From Eucommia ulmoides (Eukaryota > Streptophyta > Magnoliopsida > Garryales > Eucommiaceae), in NCBI GenBank assembly GCA_016647705.1, contig CM028325.1, positions 25,902,474 through 25,966,473 of the forward strand: a stretch of 64,000 nt of DNA. The letters run 5' to 3'. The translations under genes were made by a program, and so were the position numbers. The notes under the pieces were generated by a model. The model searched no databases, had not been told where the DNA came from, and worked only from the letters and a program-made list of their open reading frames with translations. Positions 35,401-46,700 of the stretch are shown in pieces (the stretch's first letter is position 1; each line of letters opens with the position of its first letter).

Positions 35401-38400
35401 TAAAATGCGGCTTCACACTCACTGGTCCTGGTGAAGTCTTTGTTCCCATGGAGCACCTTGAAAAAGGGCAAACATCATTCCAAGACTTATAGATGAATCG
35501 GTTCAGGGCTACAAGCCTATCGGTTAGTATCTAGATTTCCTTCTTCTAGTAAGGTGGGGACAAGCCAAGTATAGTAGTGATCTGGTCAATGTTGGCATCA
35601 ATTCCAAGCTGAGAGACCATATACCTAAGGAAACTCTTGGCAGAGATACCAAAGATGTACTTTGTAGGGTTGAGCTTCATCCGGTGGGTTCTCAGTGTAC
35701 TAAAACATCTCCGGAGGTGCGCCAGGTGATCAGGACCTCGTAATCTCTTCATTAGCATATCGTTAATGTAAATTTCCATGGTTTTACCGATCTCCTCCTT
35801 GAATATTTCTTTGACCAACCACTGATAGGGTGCTCCGGAGTTGCGCAAGCCAAAAGACATCACCTTCTAATCGTACATTCCTCTGTCCATGATGAAGGAC
35901 GTCTTGCTCTTGTCTGAAGAAAACATGGGGATTTGTTTATAGTAGGCATAAGCATTCAGAAAGCTAAGGAGCTTGTGGCTTGCCGTAACGTCAATGATTA
36001 GATAAACCTCGATAGAGGAAAGAATTCTTTGGGACAATTCTTATTGAGGTCCTTAAAGTCAATGCAGGGTTTCCACTTGCCTCCAGCTTTAGGGGTAAGC
36101 ACAACATTGGACAACCAGTCCAGAAATGTCACCTCCTCCATGACACCAGACTTGATCAATTTCTACATTTCTTTCTCAATGATTTTCTGGCGTTCAGGGT
36201 GGAACTTTATCATTTTTCCCTAATTAGAGGATGGTGTGGATCTACGTGGAGCCTATGCATGGTCACTTTTAGATTGATTCCTGGGAGCTTATCATGGGGC
36301 CAGGCGCATACATCAATGTTCTCTCATAGCAGCTTTCTGAGCTAAGCCCATTATTCTGGGTTGAGCTTGGCTCTTACTTTAACAGTTTTATCTTCAAGAG
36401 TTGGGTGAATCGAAACTTCAACGAAGCCTTCATGTGGGTGGGGGCTTGGCTCCTCATCCATGGGGTCATCAATGGCTTTAGGACTTCTTCAACATCTAAG
36501 GCCATGAGCTCGGGAGTTGCCAGCTCAGACCCTTGGGCCCAAGCCCCGCCACTGATTGCAATTTTTTTTTATTCCAATACCTTCTAGACACAAGCATGTG
36601 TTACCTCCTGGTTACCTCTAACCTCTCTGATCTCTTTGATTGGTGGGGAATTTCAGGATTTGATGGTACAGAGAGAAAACGGCCTTGAATGCTGAGATAG
36701 TCGATCACCCCATGATAGCGTTATAGGGTGACAGTTTGTCCACAATTAAAAACTTGGTCCATACCATCCCAATCGTGACGGGAAGAAAGACCCATCCAAG
36801 GGAGTTGACCATCTTTCTCCCAAAATAAACTAGGGAAGACTTGGTGGGTTTCAGAACGTCCACCTCTACCTTCAGCTTATCGAAAGCCCATTTAAAGATG
36901 ATGTCAGCCAAACTCCCTCCATCGATGAGGATGTACCCTATCCTGATATGATTGATCCTGATAGTGATGACTAAGGCGTCATCATGAGGCATATGTACTC
37001 TCTGGAGGTCTATATCATTGAAGGAAATAATATTGTATGAGGTAGCGTCAATCGCACTTACCTCGTACATGTCCTCGTTAGCCTTCTATTTGGCCCTCCG
37101 CTCATGCCTCTTCCTGGAGGATGTCGTTTCTCCTCTAGCACCAAATCCACTGTGGATGAAGTTTATCTTACCATTCACACGTTGTTGATCATCCCCAGTC
37201 CCTAGCCTCCAAGGCTGTGGACAAGTACGGGGATCTCATCTCCTCTAGGCTTGAGGCTCTACAAGAGATTCCTCATCGGTAGGGCGATGCCTATCCTCTC
37301 TCCGGATGTAATTCCTAATATATCATCTTTGGATGAGAGCTTTGATTTCTTGCCAGAGTTGGAAGCAATCTTCAGTAAAGTGCCCTTGATCCCAGACTCA
37401 CAGTACTTGGTCATTACCCTTTCGGCCAACTTTCCTCTTAGAGACGGCGGAGAAGGGAAGAAGTCCCGCCCTAAATTCTCCGCGAATATGGCGGCTACCG
37501 AGGTCATAAGAGGGGTAAACCCTTACTAGCGATGCCTTGGGGAAGAAAGTAGTCTCCTCTCCCCGATCGAGAATTTCAATCTCCCTTTTGCCTTTAATCT
37601 TCTTGAACCTCTATTCCTTGGTTTTCTCAGCTTGTTTACTCTTTTCCTTTCTTTCCTAGTTGTATCACGGAGGTTAGGACCATGGAATCTAGTTCCATGA
37701 TCCAGATCTTGATCAAGAGTAGGAACGGGGTTAGAGAAAAGGTCATGGGACAAACTCTAATACCAGAGTCCGTTAACAAAGGCATTCAGTGCTACACTCT
37801 CAAAGAGGTCGTCACACGCATTTTTTTTTGGTTGAAGTGTTCAATGTAGTCTCCTAAAGATTCAGTGGGCTTCTGCCAAAGAGTAAGAATATGAACCACA
37901 GTTTTTAGCCTCTGCCGGGAGAGATTGCCAGGAACAACTGCTCGAGCTCCTTGAAGATAGAGATGGATGTTGGCCTCAAACCTTAGAACCATGACCTTGC
38001 TACACCTGTGAGGGTGATGGGAAAGGATCTGCACCGTAAAGCGATAAAGGCTACCTGCATGTCTATATGAGACTTAAACATAAATAGGTGGTCAACGGGA
38101 TCTGACGTCCCATCATACGAATTCATCTGGGGGTGAGTGAAGTGCCTCGACGTTAATTCTTCTAGAACTTTCTCGACAAAAGAAGACCTTACCTACACAA
38201 TAACATTTGGTCCTACCCGACCTCAATGCACCTCCTGGAGGTGAGCTTCCATGTTAGCCAAACGACGCTCCACATCCTCTTCTTCTTAGGCCTCTCCCAG
38301 TACATGACTACCCATAGATTGGGCCACAGTATAACATGAGGTAGGTGAGTAGGAATTAATTTTACATTCACGTCGACCTGTGAGATTGAACCTAACTGGT

Positions 38401-41400
38401 TGATGAAGAGTTCGACTATTAGGGAACACTAACATGTTCCTTGGCACAAATTCGTGTGGCGGAGGAAGTGGAGATCTCGGCATTATCGGGGGCCCCTCTC
38501 TTGTCCCGAAAGCTAAGGGTTGCGAGGCGAAGGACGGTCCTCAGGCACATACCTATTCAAAGTGGTTATAAGAACATCACGATCTTTAGGTTGTTCTTCA
38601 GGCGCTGCGGTCTGGAGGGCTGGTCTACCTTGAATAGAGGGCAGCAGCAAGCGCGTGAGGAAGAGCTAAACACACGACTTGAACTCACTCATTTGGAATT
38701 CAAGGAGATCAACTCTAGATGTCTCCACGGTTCTCAAGGTCTGTCTCACAACCCCAAGTGGCAGAGTGGATGGTCCTGTCTGGTCCTGGGGGTAGTTATA
38801 CTCATTGGTAGGAGTTGGGATGTACCCTTAGAGTTCTTGATATGTATTTTCTTTCTTTTATTCTGGGTCTGTCAGTCCGACTAGACCTTATAATCACCCA
38901 GGCTCAGTTGTGCAGAGAGTAATGATTAGGGAAAGGCTTTTTGCACGATTCCCACAAATAGAGCCAAATTGTTGGTGTATAAAAATTGAACACACCTCGA
39001 GTATGGTCTAATCGGATGACAGGTAAGTCATCTTGCTGAGGTGGAGTAGCGGTTAAAAATTCTTCACGTGAACTATTTGGGTTTTAGGAGGACTAACTTG
39101 TTATGCCTAGAGTCCTACTCCTCAAGGGGTGGTACTTGCAGAAGGTTCAAATCGAAATTTGTCCCGGTAAAGCCCCTAAGGCGTAAAAATAAGAGCTTAG
39201 AGAGAAAATGTACAAAAATGCGTTAAATAAGCAAGTAAACTCAATACATACACGTAATAAAGCGTACATCGGGCTTGCATAACCCCTGGTATATATAGGC
39301 GTTGGAGATGATTAGTCGAGCCTAAACACAGTTAATTAGTTGAAATCATGTGTTTAGCCGATAATCCAGGGCGTTTAGAAGATAATCATTGGGCTTGGGC
39401 TTGGGCTTTTGGGCCCATTTGGCGAACACTATGGGCCTTTGTCAAGCCTGTAGTAGTGAGTTGGTAGAAAAGAGTGGAGATCCGTAGAGTCTTGGAGAAG
39501 AAGCAATCTGGAATGGGGAGCTAGTCGAAGTGAATGGTTGTGTACCTGAAGTTGACTGTCCAGGGAACGGCGCAGAGCTCAAGGTGGCATATCCCTGTGG
39601 GACACCGTACTCATCCCTGGGTACAAAAGAGATTCTAGGGATGAGCTGTGGTCGGCATATGCTCCAGCGTAGCGCTGCGAATTTTGGAATGCGTCCATGT
39701 CACTACGAGGATGGACATGTGGCTGGACCCCAGGTGCTGACTCAGTAGTGCCCGAAAATACCCTTATTAGAATTATCTTTTAAATTGACACTTAGGTTTC
39801 ATTTGATAATGCTGAAATTTTAAGTGCTGAAAATTTAAAATGTTGAATGTAATTTTAAAGTATTGAAATTTGAAGTGATAAATTTACTAAACGCTAAATA
39901 GATTAAGACCATGTTTGATAACGCTAAATTTTTTAAGTGATGAAAGTGCTTAATTTTGAATGCTGAAATTTTAATTGCTAAATATAATATTCAAAATTTT
40001 AATAATTTTAACTTCAAAAATTTTGTGTGATTTTTCTCTTTTTTTTTTTTTTTTTTTTAATTACTTTATAGTATTTATGTTAAATGATAGTTATAGTGAT
40101 TTTATATTTTGGTATTATTGAGAAGTGCTAAGAAAATAAATGAATCACATATCATTTAAAATATTGAACAAATTTGAAGTTATGCTTATATTTTAAATGG
40201 TTGTTTGATTCTGCTATTAGATAGAGTTAAAAAAAAAAAAGCATTTAATGCATTCAGTTTTAAATGTTGAATTGTGTTATCAATCACACCCCACATATCC
40301 TATTTTTACTCGAGCAAAATTACTTTATAGGATGTAAGGAAGATCGTGTTCGGTCTCTTAGTACTATTAGTAAGTTCTCTTGTAAATGTTCTAGTAACTC
40401 AGAGTAATAGATTGAGACTCACCAATTCCAAATAGAGAACATTGGATCAAGCTAGTCTAAATTGTTGAAGTCTATTTTCACCAATCCAATATCGACTATG
40501 AACAATTTAGAATATCGACTTACCAAATGTTAAAAAAAATGTCATTTTCAAAAGTTATTAGATAGTCACTTGCTATTTCAAAAAATGAAGAATACATGAA
40601 ATATAACGTAGTAAAAAAATAATAATTATATGATGGAAGAAAATAACAGCTTAAGAATTAAAAGAAAAAACTAACATCACCACCGCCGCCGCCACAACAA
40701 ATATTCGCCGCTACCACCACCACGATTAATATTTACTGTCACATCTACCGACACATCAACAAAGTTATCACGGAAAAATAAATTATTTTTCTCACAAAAA
40801 AAAGAAGAAGAAGTTGTTTTATGAAATTCTCTATTTACGAAATACCAAATTTTTTATGAAAAACCTCCAAATCACACCCAATAAATTCTACGAACAAATC
40901 CTAAAGACAAAGAACATCATCCAATTTTATTTTATTTTTATAAAGATTAAACATATCATAATCCTCATTCCAAATAACATATCATAATATATATTTAAAT
41001 ATAATCCTAAACCCACAAACTACATATTAAACAATATTCTAATCCATGTTCCAAATAACATAAATAAACAAAATAACATATAAATAAAGATAATGAACAA
41101 AGAGACACTAAAGGGGTAGAAATTTGTTACCTTCATATGGATTTCTGCTTTAAATCCAAGTAAGATCGCAATAGTCATTCTGATGAAATAGAATGTCACC
41201 AAGTTCATGCACACCACCACATGCTACTACCCGTATCCTCACCTCTACATAATCATTATTAATGAAAACAAAACATTAAAACATCCAACAAAACATCACA
41301 ATCAAACTATATATTGAATCTTAATAAGATTATAGAAAAGAATAGAGAAGATAATTATCAATTTTCACTGAGATGGTCTCCAGTTTTGCTTGAAAGATCA

Positions 41401-43715
41401 AAAACTCTCATACACCAAATACAATTAAAAGACAAAAATTTAGGGAAAAAAAAAAAAAGAATTTTGCATATTTGATTCTTGTTTGAATTTTTGAAAAATG
41501 ATAAGACGGAGAAATGATGTGATGAGAGAGATGAAATTATATTGCTATGAATCGTGAAAACTAAATAGAGAAATCATATGCTCCCCCTTCAACTTTTATA
41601 AATGGAAGCTATCAACATTTTCGATGTGTGCCAATCGTAACCTATTTTTGTTCAAGAGACAACAATAGATAAGGTGGAAAATCCAAATTTTAGTTTCTAT
41701 TCCCCCAAAAAGAAAAAAACAAAAAAATCAGGTCGTGTACTCACCGACTAGATCAAATCAGAACAAAAAAAACAATAGACAAAATTACCTAGCCAACCAA
41801 ATCCACACCTATCAACATCTTTGTTCCAATAATCACCTATGTTTATTCAAGAGACAACAATAGATAAGGTGCAAAATCCAAATTTAAATTTCTATTCTCC
41901 CAAAAGAAAAGAAAAAAAAATATGATAGTGTACTCACTGATCAGATCAGAATAAAAAAATAATAGACAAACTTACTTGGCCCTCAATCTACACCGTACTT
42001 GCATAATTAAACAAAAAAAAAAAAAGACATATCAAGCAAATAATAAAAGAACACTACCAGACAAATCAAGCAAATTCCAAACTAGTATCACTTCAATATG
42101 AAGTCAAATTATCAAAAAGTCAAAATACAACAAATATTACTATCCGCATCTAGTTACAAAATCTGCAAAAAAATAAACATTCATATGCATCTGTATGTAT
42201 AATTAGGGGTTCTGAAATTGATAGAAGGAACATTTGTATGGAATGAACCTCAAGAATTGAGATACATACGCCTTCTTATGTCTCTCAATTGCACACAAAT
42301 ACACAAATCTAACACCAAATTTTAAGGTCTGTACATACAAATCTAGATCTATGAAATTCAGATGTAGTAAAATTGAACTTAGATTAACCAAATCAAATTC
42401 AGATTGGAAGTTACATTTTGCCAAATCAGAAACAGAAATCAATTGCAAGGAGAATAGCGTTAGGGCTTCAAGGGAGACGCTGGAGGAGAGAGAGAGAGAA
42501 AGAGAGAGAGAGAGAAAAAAAAAGAAAAAAAAAAGGAGAGAGCCATACCTGAGAGACGAACTTTATATGGAAAGGGCCCTCTAGAATTTGTGTGGTCGTC
42601 GTAAGTAGATTTGGGCATGGTCGATCAGCGGTGAGATTGCAAGATAGATGGACAGGAGAAAATGAGAGATAGAGAGAGCAGTCAATAGGGGGAGAGAGAG
42701 GAAAGATTACCTGAAAATAGTCCACAATTCTAGTTCTTGTCCTTCCTTAATTTCCTGTCAATTAATTCTTCTCCTCATTTTGGGAAAATCCTAAATTCAC
42801 ACCCAGACATACATTCTTATACTTGGGTCATAAATCTTTCTGAAAATTAATTGTTATTTCTTCATGTTCTGCTTCCATTAATGTTTTCCTTATCTTGAAA
42901 CACCTTAATTTTCTTTTGTGGGGAATAGAAACTAAAATTTTCTGTCAATTAATTCTTCTCTCCTTCTGGGAAAACCCTAAATTCACGCCCAAACATACAT
43001 TCGTATACTTGGGTCATAAATCTTTCTGCAAATTAATTGTTGTTTCTTCATGTTTTGCTTCCATTAATGTTTTCCTTATCCTGAAACACCTTAATTTTGG
43101 GTCAAATATATAAATGGCGATAGTGACCATAGATAGGTACCTCAAATCGTTAGTGAAGTTTGTGGAAGACCAAGTTAGACCGTTAATTAAAGGAACCCTA
43201 GTACTCAAGCTCAATCCAGTGGTGCTGGTGATGGCTGTATGAAGATCGAAGGTTGGTGCATCGATGGGGAGGCAGCGGCTGGAGATGCAGTGGTGCCGCC
43301 TGGTGGTCCCTTGGTGCGATCGATTGGAGAGAGCGATAGAGAGATGAGAAGCTGAGAGAGGCAGACAAGGGAGGCAAGGCAGTGGGTAAGAGATGAAGTC
43401 GACGAATATGGAAAGAAAATGAATCCAGAGAAGATAGAGAAAAGAAGAAGCTGCGGAGATGATGAGCGATGAGCGCGTATAAGGGTCGAATTTGAGAAAT
43501 GCTATTCACGTGAATTGGAAGCTAAAAATAGACAGTAAGTTGTGCTCTAAGTATATGTGTTGCTCCAAACCCTAAACCACGTGGTGTATAGTATAAAACC
43601 CATCCAACGACTTGTAACGATCTTGTTTCTTAGGGCCATCACTAGGTTTCTCCTAAGGAGAAATAGAACCAAACCACAAACCACTTCACTACCACGCTTC
43701 TGCTGCACCACTCTA

Positions 43716-43755
<40 letters not shown>

Positions 43756-46700
43756 TATTTTTCTAATTTAAAATTTTAGCTTTTATACAAAGCCGTTTAT
43801 TTTGTAACAAGACTATGAAAATATTTCAACCATTCACTCCTAACAACTGTCCTGACAGCCTCCAAAATAAAATTCACTACCTCCTCTGACTCTACCTAGC
43901 GCGAACAATGGACACGTCTCTAACTGAGGTACCTAAGATCAGATAATTTTATTGGTGTACTGTCTTCATAATATAAAAATAATTTATGGATCAAGTATAA
44001 TTTTCAAATATCACTTTCCAAACATAATATAAATATAACCGTACACTGAGTCAAAATAAAATTTCACTGCTACCATTACAATAACATGATGCTTTTAAAT
44101 CAACTAATCAAATGATTTTGATATATAATAAAATACCGCACACATATTTTTCTTATTAGTCATAGGATCGTTTCACTTCACGATCGGGAGTTACAACAGT
44201 ACCATAACCAGTACAACTACGTTATCTAAGGTGGCCATCAACGCCAAATCCATTTAATATCTCCAATGGTAGGAGTAACCACCCTGCAGGAGTTGTCTAA
44301 CAACTAACAACATATATCCACTCTGCAGGACTTGCCTGACAGGTAACAACATATATCCACCCTGCAGAACTTGTCTGACAGGTAATAACATATATTCACA
44401 TTTTACAGGACATGCCATCTTGACGAGAAGACAATTATGGCATAGTCGGATAATAAAAATTACTTTCCACCTTTAAAACTTACTCGATCCACATAAGTTA
44501 TAAAACCGTCCATTTTAATAAATATTTTTTTTTCATAATTTATACAAAAATATAATTTGTCAATTTCCATAGAAGACAGTGCACTCACCTCGATTTTTGC
44601 GCTACTAAAACACTATCGTCAGAATGCTACGTGGTCGGCATCATCTATGAACCGAACAACCAAAGGTCCTAAACTAAGAATTTATTTAAAATAATCTACT
44701 GTGCAATACGTAATTCTAAAAGGCACCATTTCCTATTCCTAAATTTTTTAATTATGTGAAATTATTTAATGCCTAATTTCTTAGGTTAATATTAACTGTA
44801 TGAAAATTATTATAGTAATGATTATAAAACGTTACAAAAATTAAAATATTAGGATATAAAAGGTTAGAATTTGTAATTCAATCAATAAAAGGTTAACAAC
44901 TCACTACATCAAAAGCTTGTAACCAACAAGGTAGCTCAAGTAGAAAGACACACTTGAGTTAAAGTAATTGAGGGGCCTCTGTAAGGTCAAGAATTCTAGC
45001 CTGCGAAAAAACACTTGTTGGGAGGAGTATCCACATATCCCAAACAAGCTAATCTTTCACCCTGTGTTGGTAGGGAGACACTCGTGGATATACCAAAAAA
45101 AAAAAAAAAGTAAGCTTGTAATTAAATTTTCTTGTTAAGGGTCTTTTATATTTTATTTTTTATATTTTAATAGATTCCATTCATTTTTCACTTTAAAGCA
45201 AAGTATACGAAAGGTCCCGTTTCATAACGTAACTAAGCACTTAAAGTTGAATACATTAAATACTTATCGAAAGTAATCACTTAAAATATAAATATCATTT
45301 AAAAATTGTTAAAAATTTAAGTGATATGTGATTTATTTAATTTTTTAGCACTTATCACTTAATACCACAGAATATCTAATTATCTTTTTTTTTTTTTTTT
45401 TTTTTTGTATAAACCTCCGGTATCCGATAACCACATTGGATTTCGACTAATCAAGATCGAGCCGGGTCAGACCACAAGAACAACCAAACTCTCCCTACCG
45501 AATTTTAACATAACTACATTCCAAAGTCACGAACCAAGAATCTCGGTTAAGCTAAAACAATCTCTCACCAGTTGATTTACGCGCTCAGTGGTAATATCTA
45601 ATTATCACAACTAACATTTTAAACAAATATTGTAAAATCTCAAAAAAAAAAATTATATATAAAAAAAAATATTAAATTGAGAAACAATGAAGAAAAAGTT
45701 GTAGAGCGATAATAGTTTAGAAAAAAATAATTATAAAAGTTATTTTAGAAACAAATAATTCTTTTAAAATTAAAAATATTAATAAATTTAGTACTTAATA
45801 TATTCAATGCCTTCAATTTAATGGAACAATACCAGGAATACAATGCCTCAATTGATTTTTATTGGGCTCCATTTCTCGTGGAATCAAACTGTGATGGACG
45901 AGACAACCATCGAATATCCAATCGGATCGTTCGAATCCAACATATTGAAAAGCATGCTAGGCATTGGATGGATGCTGATTACTTGGTCTTCAATTCCTAT
46001 GCTTGGTGGAGAATGTTCAACGTGAAGATCTTGTAAGTAGTAATTTCATAATCCCACATTAATTTTAGGGTTAATTACACTTTATCCCCTGTGATTTGGC
46101 CAATTTGCATTTTACCCACTGTAGTTTAAATATCTCCACTTACCTCCCTTGTGGTCAGATTTTCAAACCACTTACCCCCTGATGTAGGGGAGTAAGTGCA
46201 CCAAATATTTGACCAAGGGGGGTAAGTGATGATTTTTAAACTACAGGGGGATAAGTGCAAATTGGTCAAACTACAGGGGATAAAGTGTAATTAACCCTTA
46301 ATTTTATCCTTAAAAACTTGTATTTTTTATTTTGAAATCCATGATATTTGATCAGATGGGGATCGTTTGAAAGCCAAGATGGAATTTATGAAGATGGAAA
46401 CATGTTACGAAGTTATGAAATGACTCTTCAGACATGGTCAGATTGGTTGGATGTTCATATAAATCGTACCAAAACCAAATTGTATTTTGTTAGTTTATCA
46501 CCCATTCACAATAGGTAATAACTAGAATTCTTATTAAGTTTAGAGCGACTTATTACATTTTTTAGAAAATTTTGACAAATATGTAAACAAAATGCTAACA
46601 CCACAAATTGGTCATTTTCTAATAACTATATCTGTTGCAGAGCTGAAGAATGGGGTATGCGAAATGGACAAGGATGCTACAATGAAACAAAACCAATTTT

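Larger units (their letters stand above)
30334..39766 (-). mobile_element. Tat-like Ty3/gypsy retrotransposon in TBL intron 2
   Basis: Two direct LTRs (30334-31095 and 38970-39766) bound an internal region read on the minus strand in the order gag, protease, RT-RNase H, integrase, long noncoding 3' region. The PBS follows the right-hand LTR. The integrase is followed by about 2.2 kb without pol, as in Tat elements. All coding parts carry frameshifts and stops. GAATT stands immediately left of the element and at 39770-39774 on the right, 3 bp beyond the aligned LTR end, so the duplication is probable but not exact. Orientation is antisense to TBL. Confidence 0.88.

Noticed and set aside
38441..38884. 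147-codon + frame over the gypsy gag
   Set aside because: Shadow of the minus-strand gag and leader region; composition is not protein-like.
43198..43509. Minus-strand 103-codon open frame
   Set aside because: Low-complexity S/H/P/L composition, no domain, no plausible partner exons, located in intron 2 of a + strand gene.
43561..43580. Telomere-like AACCCTAAAC words
   Set aside because: Only a single imperfect copy; not an interstitial telomeric array.
44278..44420. CRISPR-like regular repeats
   Set aside because: Only three units without distinct spacers in a plant nuclear intron; ordinary tandem repeat.
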